Positions 52,508-61,857 of a stretch of DNA of 64,000 bases are shown piece by piece (position 1 is the first letter of the stretch; the number at the start of each line of letters is the position of its first letter). The DNA comes from an uncultured Oscillospiraceae bacterium (GTDB lineage Bacteria > Bacillota > Clostridia > Oscillospirales > Oscillospiraceae). Location of the stretch: assembly GCA_947588955.1 (NCBI GenBank), contig CANPYX010000002.1, forward strand, positions 62,001 through 126,000, written 5' to 3'. The translations under genes and the position numbers were made by a program. The notes below the pieces were generated by a model that saw only the letters and a program-made list of their open reading frames with translations, made no database searches and was not told the DNA's origin.

Positions 52508-53788
52508 CGCGATCACAAGCTTAAACCAGCCGTTCTCCGCGCTGAACGAATAAAAAGCGTTATGCTTTTCGCAGAAAGCCATAATGGAGCGTGTGCCGAT
52601 CCCGTGGCCGGGGCTATACGATTGCGGGAGTTCGTTTCTTCCAAAGGAGACCCGTCCACGGTAGGGGTTTTCAATCTCAAACATGAACTGAGGTTTATGG
52701 ATGCACCGGATGACGATTTTCCGCTGGTTTTCCGGAAGCTGTTCACAGGCGTTTATGGCGTTTTCCAGGGCGTTGGAAAAGCAGATCGCAAGCTCGGCGG
52801 AATCGACGGGTAGCGTTTCCGGAAGGGAAATTCTCTGCTCCACCGCAATGCCGGAGTGCTCCGCGCGGCCTAAATAGGCGGCGAGCGTGGCGTTTAAGAT
52901 GGGGTCATCGCAGTAGCGGGCGGGTGCGGCGGTGTCGGTTCGCGTGGATGCCTCTTTTATGTAAGCAAGGATCGCTTCGGCATTTCCCTCCCGCGCAAAC
53001 CCGGCGACTGTAGACAGCATTTGCCGGATGTCCCGCCTTGCGTTTCGCACGTCCCGCACTTTTCTTTCGGCGTCTTTCGCCTGTTTCCTGATGTTCTCGA
53101 TTTGCAGTCTTAAAAGATCACGGTTCCGCTCCTCCATCCGGTATCTGTACTGGAGCCACAGGTATTGGAAGATGGCATAGTAAATGATGAGGAGGACCGC
53201 GCACGACAGGGCAAACAGGATGGAAAAGGATGCGTTCTGCGTATAATGCGCCGGGTAGAGAGCCAGCACCATGGTGAGAATGAAGAAAGAGCAGGGGATC
53301 AGGGCGAGAATCCCCCAGCCCCCGGTAACCGTGTCCGCGATATTTAAGAAAACCGTTCGCAGGAAGAAAGCTTCCAGTATAATTACCGTCAGGTAGACGA
53401 AAAGAAGCAGTAGGAGATTTGTGACGTAGCTGCCGCCGAACAGCGTATTCAGCTGCGTCACACCGACAATCAGGTAAAGGGATAACACAAGCTCCGACAG
53501 ACAGCAGAAAATATGCCTTGAAAGAGACGCATCCGCAATCAGAAAGGTTATGATGACTCCGGGTATGGAGATCGTGAGTATGGCGCTGCGCAGGAAAGGC
53601 AGGAAGCCGAAAAATCGTATGCAGAGGACGGAAAAAGCGATTGCGTAAACCGCGTATCCGATGATAATAAGCAGATTTTTTCTTTTGTTTTCCTTTAGCC
53701 TGCTGACGGAAACGACCATGCCGAGCGTGCCGAAGATGGAGACTAGGATTCTGTATGTCTGGTATGCGGTATCGTTATCAAAAATCAT
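52502..53788 (-). CDS. AgrC-like GHKL kinase lacking the phospho-acceptor His
   Basis: 428 residues. Six to seven membrane segments (about 10-210) precede a coiled dimerisation helix and a GHKL ATPase domain. The H-box reads RRDIRQ: Arg252 (codon CGG at 53035-53033) occupies the His position, and the usual second His is Gln256. The ATP site looks intact: N-box N339, E342, N343; FEIENPY; G-box GHGIGTRSI (394-402). So it could bind ATP but not autophosphorylate. The start ATG 53788 aligns exactly with the start of its paralogue; the ribosome binding site is weak. It lies 27 bases after the paralogue in one operon. Confidence 0.88.
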   Translation of the reverse strand: MIFDNDTAYQTYRILVSIFGTLGMVVSVSRLKENKRKNLLIIIGYAVYAIAFSVLCIRFFGFLPFLRSAILTISIPGVIITFLIADASLSRHIFCCLSELVLSLYLIVGVTQLNTLFGGSYVTNLLLLLFVYLTVIILEAFFLRTVFLNIADTVTGGWGILALIPCSFFILTMVLALYPAHYTQNASFSILFALSCAVLLIIYYAIFQYLWLQYRYRMEERNRDLLRLQIENIRKQAKDAERKVRDVRNARRDIRQMLSTVAGFAREGNAEAILAYIKEASTRTDTAAPARYCDDPILNATLAAYLGRAEHSGIAVEQRISLPETLPVDSAELAICFSNALENAINACEQLPENQRKIVIRCIHKPQFMFEIENPYRGRVSFGRNELPQSYSPGHGIGTRSIMAFCEKHNAFYSFSAENGWFKLVIAL

Positions 53789-53815
53789 GCCTTCCTGATC
53801 TTCTCCCTTCAAATT

Positions 53816-55111
53816 CTATAATGCCACAGTGATTCGGTACAGGTTATTTTCGGCAGAAAACGAATAAACGGCGTCATGCCTCTCACAGAAGGACGCTATG
53901 GAGCAGACGCTGCTGTTTAAGCCTCCGTCCGGCGGCTTCGGAAGCCCCTTTTTGTCCAAAGGTATTTTCCCATGAAATGGATAAGCGACCTCAAACATCA
54001 GCTTCGGACTGTTGAAGCACCGGACGCTCATCTTCCTTTCACCTTCAGGAAGCTTCATGCAGGCATGGATGGCGTTTTCCAGCATATTGGCAAAGCAGAC
54101 GGAAAGCTCGGAGGAGTCCACCGGAAGGACGTCCGGAACGGAAAGGGAGGTCTCAAGCGCGATGCCCGCCTTACTTGCGGACGCAAGATAACCGGAGAGC
54201 GTGGCGTTTAAAATAGGATCGCTGCAATACTGGTGCGGCTTTGGAATATCCTCAGACAGTTCCGCAGTGTTTTCAACAAAATCAAGGATCGCCTGCGTGT
54301 CGCCGCTTTCCGCGAGGGCGGCAACCGTAGAGAGGATGTGGCGCAGGTCGTGCCGAATGATCCTCGTTTGCTTTTCGAGGGCCTCCATATCGGCGTTTTC
54401 CCTCCGTATGTTTTCCAACTGAAGCTCCAGAATTTCTTTGTTCTGTTCTGACCACAGCCGGCTGTTCTGCACGGACAGGTAGCGTCCGATGGAAAAGTAG
54501 ACGGCAATAATGACGGCGCCCAGCAGGTAAAGCGTAACGACGCTCAACGGCCGTTTCGTATAATGTTCCGGGTAAGTGGCAACTGCCACGGAAAGGATGA
54601 TGAACGCGCAGGGAATTAGGGAAAGGACGCTCCAGCCCTTTTTGATTGTGCTGACAGATTCAAGCCATATACGCCGCACAAAGTAAAATTCAAACAGCAC
54701 CGCCAGCAGATAGGAAAGCAGGCGCAACAGGATGTCCGACAGCTCGTTTCCGTGCAAGGCGGTATTTATCAGGGTAACTGTGGCGGCAATGTAAAGGGAG
54801 GCCAGAATATGTGTCGCCCCGGTAAAGACAAGCTTTGCAAACGGCTCGTCAGAGATATTGCACAAAAGAAGAACCGCCGGGCATGATATGGTGAGGATAA
54901 AAACCCGCAGAAAATGCTCGTAACCAAAATAGTAAATTATCAAAAAGGTGGAGAGAACAACAAAAACGGCATAGCTCAAAATAACCGCAATGTACACGGC
55001 TTTCTTTTGAATCGTTTTAAAACTGGTTGTGGACACCATCATAGCGATTGTACCCGCAAAGATTATCAGGACTTTCAGGACTAAAAAAGTAATGTTATCC
55101 TCAAAAAGCAC
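53816..55111 (-). CDS. AgrC-like GHKL kinase with degenerate ATP G-box
   Basis: 431 residues, similar to the next gene over the full length, so the pair came from duplication. The H-box is intact: RHDLRH with His254 (codon CAC at 54352-54350). The N-box is intact (N342, E345, N346). But the G-box that should read GHGIGTRSI is GGLNSSVCSI (396-405), and the preceding ENPY-type box is AYPF, so ATP binding is probably lost. Start GTG 55111 with GGAGG eight bases upstream; it overlaps the regulator gene by 11 bases. Membrane sensor of unknown ligand. Confidence 0.88.
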   Translation of the reverse strand: MLFEDNITFLVLKVLIIFAGTIAMMVSTTSFKTIQKKAVYIAVILSYAVFVVLSTFLIIYYFGYEHFLRVFILTISCPAVLLLCNISDEPFAKLVFTGATHILASLYIAATVTLINTALHGNELSDILLRLLSYLLAVLFEFYFVRRIWLESVSTIKKGWSVLSLIPCAFIILSVAVATYPEHYTKRPLSVVTLYLLGAVIIAVYFSIGRYLSVQNSRLWSEQNKEILELQLENIRRENADMEALEKQTRIIRHDLRHILSTVAALAESGDTQAILDFVENTAELSEDIPKPHQYCSDPILNATLSGYLASASKAGIALETSLSVPDVLPVDSSELSVCFANMLENAIHACMKLPEGERKMSVRCFNSPKLMFEVAYPFHGKIPLDKKGLPKPPDGGLNSSVCSIASFCERHDAVYSFSAENNLYRITVAL

Positions 55112-55847
55112 TGTATTTTCCTCCGTTCAGCCAGAAGGCCGCCCATTCCTTTTTGACGGTATCATATATGCGGCGCGGGATTGGAACGCGCAGGTTTCCT
55201 GTCAAAACCATGTCCGTTTTCGTTACTTCCGTAACATGGGTCAGGTTTACTACGAATGAGGAACCGACAAGGAGCATCCCGTTATGGGAGAGAAGGTCTG
55301 ATACAGCGTCAATAAAGGAGCCGTTGAAGGTAATGCCGGATATAATGCTGTCATCCGTCATATAGTAGTAGATCCGTTTTCCGGTGCGTTCCGCGTACCG
55401 GATATCGGCAACAGGGAGGATACGGAGGCTATCCGCCGTTTTGACGGAAATTATCTCCCGCATAGTTCGGGAAAAAGAGGAGAATGCTTTGTCAAGACTC
55501 CGGAAGAACAGCGGCTCATCCACAGGCTTTAAGAGGTAATCGAGGGCGTCCACCCGATAGGAGTCCAGCGCGAAGTCGGGAGATGTGGTCAGATAGATAA
55601 ACATTCCATGATCGTTACGCCTGCGCAGCGCAGTTCCAAGCTCTATGCCGTCCATCTCCGGCATGATGCAATCAAGGATATAGAGGTCGAAGCCGCCGTG
55701 TTCGTCCACATGGTTCAAAAGCTCTTTCCCGGAATAGAAAGACGACAGCGAAAGTGAGCGGTCAGGATTAGACTGCTTGTACTGTCCGATCAGGTTTTTT
55801 ATTGTTTCGTGGCACGCTTTCTCATCGTCACATAATGCAATCTGCAA
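55101..55847 (-). CDS. LytTR response regulator (AgrA-like)
   Basis: 248 residues. The receiver domain (1-120) has the acidic pair D7/D8, phospho-acceptor D59 in LYILDCIMPEMDG and the LLKPVD lysine, all intact. A C-terminal LytTR DNA-binding domain (about 140-240) follows. It heads the operon with both AgrC-like kinases. The start is TTG 55847 with AAGGGG six to seven bases upstream. Likely targets are the convergent nutrient operon, including the CstA-type gene; no AgrB or AgrD peptide gene was seen nearby. Confidence 0.92.
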   Translation of the reverse strand: MQIALCDDEKACHETIKNLIGQYKQSNPDRSLSLSSFYSGKELLNHVDEHGGFDLYILDCIMPEMDGIELGTALRRRNDHGMFIYLTTSPDFALDSYRVDALDYLLKPVDEPLFFRSLDKAFSSFSRTMREIISVKTADSLRILPVADIRYAERTGKRIYYYMTDDSIISGITFNGSFIDAVSDLLSHNGMLLVGSSFVVNLTHVTEVTKTDMVLTGNLRVPIPRRIYDTVKKEWAAFWLNGGKYSAF

Positions 55848-55899
55848 GGTTTTCGCCCCTTTTCTGATCCAAACGTAGTGGTATTCGACATAATTTTAT

Positions 55900-55928
55900 A
55901 TTTTAACAAAGAAAATTACGCGTGTCAA
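55900..55928 (-). promoter_or_regulatory. Predicted sigma-A promoter of the two-component operon
   Basis: On the minus strand, -35 TTGACA (complement of 55923-55928), 17-base spacer, -10 TAAAAT (complement of 55900-55905). Transcription should start near 55893, leaving a leader of about 45 bases. Confidence 0.78.
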
Positions 55929-56005
55929 CAAACCTGTTCTTGCTAAATCCGCAACAATGTCGCTTATTTGCGCAATAAAAACAGTATTCCCTTTTTTGAC
56001 AAGCA

Positions 56006-56038
56006 AAAAATCGGGTGACGTAAAGTCGCCCGATTTTT
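56006..56038 (-). terminator. Terminator of rnpB
   Basis: Stem 56006-56019 with 56025-56038, loop of five bases, A and T arms giving a T run on the minus strand. One pair (56016/56028) is T-G on the plus strand and C-A on the minus strand. Confidence 0.82.
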
Positions 56039-56043
56039 ATAAG

Positions 56044-56390
56044 CGGTGACCTGGCCTGTAAGCCGGGTTCTGTCGTGGACAGCCATTAATCTAGACCGGC
56101 GGTTGCCCGACGGTTCAAGCCGTTTGGGGGACGGACGGGCAGCCCTTGTGTCCCCGTAGTTGCTCCGGATAGAGTTTACAGCGGAAGCATGTCTCCATAC
56201 TCCGGGTGAGCTCTTACCTCACCTTTCCATCATCACCGGGACGCGCAAAAAAGCGGCGCGCCCCGGCAGTCTATTTCTGTTGCACTTGTCCGAGGGTCGC
56301 CCCTGGCGGGTGTTACCCGTTATCCTTGCCCTGTGGAGCCCGGACTTTCCTCACGCGCTTTCGCGCCCGCGGCTGTCCGGCCCGGTCACC
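56044..56390 (-). ncRNA. rnpB: RNase P RNA (bacterial type A)
   Basis: About 347 bases on the minus strand. The conserved GAGGAAAGTCCGGGCTCC block is the complement of 56335-56352, and the 3' part reads GACAGAACCCGGCTTACAG (complement of 56056-56074). P1 forms from GGTGACC (complement of 56384-56390) and GGTCACC (complement of 56045-56051). RNase P removes 5' leaders from tRNA precursors. Ends are set from P1 and from the promoter; they may be off by a few bases. Confidence 0.95.
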
Positions 56391-56396
56391 GTCAGT

Positions 56397-56425
56397 ATGT
56401 TATTACATTTTTTCGCGGTTGTCAA
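56397..56425 (-). promoter_or_regulatory. Predicted sigma-A promoter of rnpB
   Basis: On the minus strand, -35 TTGACA (complement of 56420-56425), 17-base spacer, -10 TAACAT (complement of 56397-56402). The expected start is about 56390, matching the P1 helix of the RNA. Confidence 0.85.
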
Positions 56426-56486
56426 GGCGCGAATTCGAGGACCTGGAATTTTCCAATATCTTCTCGCGTCAAGCGTCATATTGTGT

Positions 56487-56515
56487 TTGCAAAAACCGGC
56501 GGGTAGTAGTATAAT
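56487..56515 (+). promoter_or_regulatory. Predicted sigma-A promoter of murD
   Basis: -35 TTGCAA at 56487-56492, 17-base spacer, -10 TATAAT at 56510-56515. Bases 56504-56521 (TAGTAGTATAATGGTAAT) are identical to 23293-23310 at the cdaA promoter. Confidence 0.82.
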
Positions 56516-56545
56516 GGTAATAACTTTTTCTTTGTGAGGTTTGCT

Positions 56546-57916
56546 ATGACGCTTTCTCAATATATCGATGGGCTCCGGGGCAAGCGGGTGACCGTGCTGG
56601 GGCTGGGGGTAAGCAACAGGCCGTTGGTGAGGCTCCTGCTGGAGGCGGGTGTTGACCTGACGGTCCGGGACGCGGCGGCTCCGGATAAGCTGGGGGACAT
56701 TGTTGACGACCTGCTGAACGCCGGCTGCAAGCTTGTGACAGGGGAGGACTACCTTATGGACATAGAGGCGGACGTGATATTCCGCTCGCCGGGGATCATG
56801 CCCCACGAGCCGGGGATAGCGAGGGCGGTGGAGAACGGCGCCATACTCACAAGCGAGATGGAGGCGTTTTTTGAGGTCTGCCACTGCAAAATAATCGCCG
56901 TCACGGGGTCCGACGGGAAGACCACCACGACTACCGTCATCTCCGAGATATTGAAGGCCGACGGGCGAAGGGTCCACGTGGGCGGAAACATCGGAACGCC
57001 GCTTCTTGACAAGGCGGGGGAGATGTCTCCGGAGGACGCGGCGGTGCTGGAGCTTTCGTCCTTCCAGCTCATGACCATGAAAAAATCGCCCGACATGGCG
57101 CTGGTGACAAATGTGGCGCCCAACCATCTTGACAAGCATAAGAGCATGGAGGAGTATGTGGAGGCGAAGCGGAACATATTCCGAAATCCGCCGCAGCCGT
57201 CGGTGGTGGCGCTGAACGCGGACAACGAGATTACAAGGGGCTTTGCGCGCTCGGCGGGGGAGGGCGTCAGGTTCTTCTCGCGTCGGGACATTGTGGAAAA
57301 CGGCGCGTTTCTGGAGGGCGGGAAGCTCTGGTGCTCTCTGGGGGGCAAGGCGGAGGAGATAATGCCGGCGGATAAGATATTTATTCCCGGCGACCACAAC
57401 GTGGAAAACTACCTTGGCGCCTTCGCGCTGCTCTACGGGAGCGTGAAGACCGCCTCAATGGTGAAGGTCGCCGAGACCTTCAGGGGCGTGGAGCACAGGA
57501 TAGAGCTTGTGCGGGAGCTTCGCGGGGTGAGATTTTACAACGACTCCATAGCCTCAAGTCCCTCAAGGACGCGGGCGGGGCTCAGGTCCTTTAAGCAGAA
57601 GGTCATACTCATCGCCGGGGGCAAGGACAAGGGCGTGCCTTTTGACACCCTGGGCGAGGATATAAAGGAGCATGTAAAGGCGCTGGTGCTCACGGGGCTC
57701 ACAGCGGACAAGATAGAAAAGGCGGCGCTGGACGCGGGGTACACGGGACCCATAATCAAGAGAGACGACTTCAAGGACGCCGTGCTCGCCGCCGCGGGCG
57801 AGGCAAAGGAGGGGGACGTGGTCATACTTTCCCCCGCCTGCACGTCCTTTGACAGGTTCAAAAATTTTGCCGAGAGAGGGAACCTTTTCAAGGAGATCGT
57901 AAACGGGCTTGAATGA
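56546..57916 (+). CDS. murD: UDP-N-acetylmuramoylalanine-D-glutamate ligase
   Basis: 456 residues. The N-terminal Rossmann-like VTVLGLGVSNRP, the P-loop TGSDGKTTTTT, and NVAPNHLDKH match MurD; the C-terminal domain has FYNDSIASSP and LIAGGKDKGVPF. It adds D-Glu to UDP-MurNAc-Ala in the cytoplasm. ATG 56546 has GTGAGGT (56534-56540) upstream. It is away from a dcw cluster and has its own promoter. Confidence 0.95.
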   Translation: MTLSQYIDGLRGKRVTVLGLGVSNRPLVRLLLEAGVDLTVRDAAAPDKLGDIVDDLLNAGCKLVTGEDYLMDIEADVIFRSPGIMPHEPGIARAVENGAILTSEMEAFFEVCHCKIIAVTGSDGKTTTTTVISEILKADGRRVHVGGNIGTPLLDKAGEMSPEDAAVLELSSFQLMTMKKSPDMALVTNVAPNHLDKHKSMEEYVEAKRNIFRNPPQPSVVALNADNEITRGFARSAGEGVRFFSRRDIVENGAFLEGGKLWCSLGGKAEEIMPADKIFIPGDHNVENYLGAFALLYGSVKTASMVKVAETFRGVEHRIELVRELRGVRFYNDSIASSPSRTRAGLRSFKQKVILIAGGKDKGVPFDTLGEDIKEHVKALVLTGLTADKIEKAALDAGYTGPIIKRDDFKDAVLAAAGEAKEGDVVILSPACTSFDRFKNFAERGNLFKEIVNGLE

Positions 57917-57930
57917 AATGGGGTTGACTT

Positions 57931-59163
57931 ATGAATGATTTGAACGAGCTGTCGCTCCGCGCCGAGGAGGACTGCCGGAGAATTTTTGACAGGATCGACG
58001 CGGTGTCCTTTGAAAATACGAAAAGGGTGCTTGAGGCGTTCAAAAGGCACAGGGTGTCCGCGCCCATGTTTGCGGGAACCACTGGGTACGGATATGACGA
58101 TATGGGGCGGGACACGCTGGAGCTCATTTGGGCCGATGTTTTCGGGGCGGAGAAGGCGCTGGTGAGGCAGAGCTTTGTCAACGGTACCCACGCCATAGCC
58201 TGCGCGCTGTGGGCGGCGCTTGCGCCGGGGGACACGATCCTTGCCGTCACGGGCGCGCCGTATGACACGCTCCAGACCGCCATCGGGCTTACGGGGGACT
58301 ACCCGGGAAGCATGAGGAAATACGGGATAAGCTATAAGCAGGTTGACCTCCTCCACGACGGGAGGCCGGATCTGGACGCCATACGCAAAGCCGCCGGCGA
58401 CGGGCGAGTGAGGGTCGCGGAGATACAGCGATCCTCCGGCTATGCGACAAGGCCGGCGCTGAGCGTTGAGGACATAGGGAAAATATGTGAAGCGATACAT
58501 GGGGTGAACCCGGATTGCGCTGTGGTGGTGGACAACTGCTACGGGGAATTTACGGACACGCGGGAGCCCTGCCAGGTGGGGGCGGACCTTATCGCGGGGT
58601 CGCTTATCAAAAACCCCGGAGGCGGCCTTGCACCCACGGGGGGATATGTGGCGGGGCGCGCGGAGCTTGTTGACGCCGCCGCAATGAGGCTGACGGTGCC
58701 GGGTATAGGAGGGGAGTGCGGCTGCTCACCCTACGGTTCAAGGCTTTTTTACCAGGGCCTTTTCACTGCGCCGCACGTGACGGCACAGGCATTGAAGACG
58801 GCGGTATTTGCCGCAAGGATGACAGAGCTTTTGGGCTTTAAGTCGAGACCCGCGTTTGACGAGCCGCGCAGCGACATTATCGAGTCCATAGACTTCGGAA
58901 TGCCGGAGCTGCTGGAGCACTTCTGCGGGGGGATACAGGCGGGCTCGCCGGTGGACTCCTTTGTGACGCCGGAGGCCTGGGACATGCCGGGGTACGAGGA
59001 CAAGGTAATAATGGCGGCGGGTACGTTTGTACAGGGGGCGTCAATCGAGCTCTCCTGCGACGGGCCCATGAGGGAGCCGTACACCGCGTATCTCCAGGGC
59101 GGGATAACCTATGAGGCTGGAAAGCTGGGAGTGCTTGCCGCGCTTGAGAGGCTTTTGGGCTGA
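57931..59163 (+). CDS. Aluminium-resistance / methionine gamma-lyase family protein
   Basis: 410 residues, matching the PF06838 (YnbB) family: FAGTTGYGYDDMGRDTLE, VNGTHAIACALWAAL, and the PLP-region SLIKNPGGGLAPTGGY with its Lys. Members are PLP enzymes of unclear natural substrate; the aluminium label is historical. It starts 14 bases after murD, so it is probably transcribed with it. The fold is that of cystathionine beta/gamma enzymes. Confidence 0.9.
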   Translation: MNDLNELSLRAEEDCRRIFDRIDAVSFENTKRVLEAFKRHRVSAPMFAGTTGYGYDDMGRDTLELIWADVFGAEKALVRQSFVNGTHAIACALWAALAPGDTILAVTGAPYDTLQTAIGLTGDYPGSMRKYGISYKQVDLLHDGRPDLDAIRKAAGDGRVRVAEIQRSSGYATRPALSVEDIGKICEAIHGVNPDCAVVVDNCYGEFTDTREPCQVGADLIAGSLIKNPGGGLAPTGGYVAGRAELVDAAAMRLTVPGIGGECGCSPYGSRLFYQGLFTAPHVTAQALKTAVFAARMTELLGFKSRPAFDEPRSDIIESIDFGMPELLEHFCGGIQAGSPVDSFVTPEAWDMPGYEDKVIMAAGTFVQGASIELSCDGPMREPYTAYLQGGITYEAGKLGVLAALERLLG

Positions 59164-59181
59164 TTTTATCGTTTTTCCCCG

Positions 59182-59189
59182 CATATAAT
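59182..59189 (+). promoter_or_regulatory. Possible mother-cell (sigma-E-like) -10 element
   Basis: GCATATAATTCTCCG (59181-59195) differs by one base from the element before the SipL-like gene (39551-39565). It sits 19 bases ahead of the yunB ATG. No firm -35 is seen. Confidence 0.45.
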
Positions 59190-59208
59190 TCTCCGGGAGG
59201 CGGAGAGT

Positions 59209-59862
59209 ATGCGCAAGGGGAGGATACTGAGGAGATGTATTTGGGATCTTCGCCGGAGAAAGGCGGGGATCGGGCTTGTGCTCCTGGGCGCGGGGCTGCT
59301 CATCGCCGGAACGCTCATGACTCTCCGGCTCACGCCGGAGATAACGGAGCTTGCGCTGGCTACTGCCACGGACGACATCACCCTGGCGGTGAACGGAGTT
59401 GTGGCGGAGCTCACGGACGAGGGGGAGCTGGAGTACGGGAGTCTTGTGACGCTTGAACGGGACGGAACCGGGGCGGTGACGGCGCTGATAGCCAACTCCG
59501 CCAAAATCAACGCCCTTCAGTCGAAGGCGACGAGCATGATAGTTCGGCGCTTTGCCGACGAGGATATGACGCGGGTGTCAATACCCGTCGGGAACCTTCT
59601 GGGAGGGACGCTGCTCTCGGGGCGGGGACCCAGGCTGAAGCTTGACATACTGTCGGTGACAAATGTTGTGACAAGCTTCCGCAACGACTTCACCTCGGCG
59701 GGAATAAACCAGACGAGGCACAGGATAATAATGGACGTGGAGGTCACCCTTGAGGTGATGCTGGGCAATGAGCGCGGGACGGATACGGTGAACACCGAGG
59801 TGAACGTGGCGGAGACCGTAATCGTGGGCGCGGTGCCAAATATGTACGCGAGCCTTGGCTGA
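59209..59862 (+). CDS. yunB: Sporulation protein YunB
   Basis: 217 residues. One N-terminal membrane segment (about 20-41) is followed by an extracytoplasmic domain with IPVGNLLGGTLLSGRGP, a YunB block. In Bacillus yunB is a sigma-E gene needed for normal spores. ATG 59209 has GGGAGGCGGAG (59195-59205) upstream. It lies between the PLP enzyme and ligA; the short 45-base gap upstream holds the CATATAAT element. Confidence 0.88.
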   Translation: MRKGRILRRCIWDLRRRKAGIGLVLLGAGLLIAGTLMTLRLTPEITELALATATDDITLAVNGVVAELTDEGELEYGSLVTLERDGTGAVTALIANSAKINALQSKATSMIVRRFADEDMTRVSIPVGNLLGGTLLSGRGPRLKLDILSVTNVVTSFRNDFTSAGINQTRHRIIMDVEVTLEVMLGNERGTDTVNTEVNVAETVIVGAVPNMYASLG

Positions 59863-61848
<1,986 letters not shown>

Positions 61849-61857
61849 GGTATTACT

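Noticed and set aside
52502..53788. The His-less kinase as a pseudogene
   Set aside because: The frame is intact over its full length, N-box and G-box are conserved, and its start aligns with the paralogue. Loss is confined to the H-box.
42171..56005. Agr quorum-sensing locus with AgrB/AgrD
   Set aside because: No AgrB-like membrane protease and no short precursor peptide with a charged C-terminal tail was found near the kinases.
56160..56537. Plus-strand open frame over the rnpB region
   Set aside because: It lies antisense to RNase P RNA, whose conserved core and P1 helix explain the sequence.
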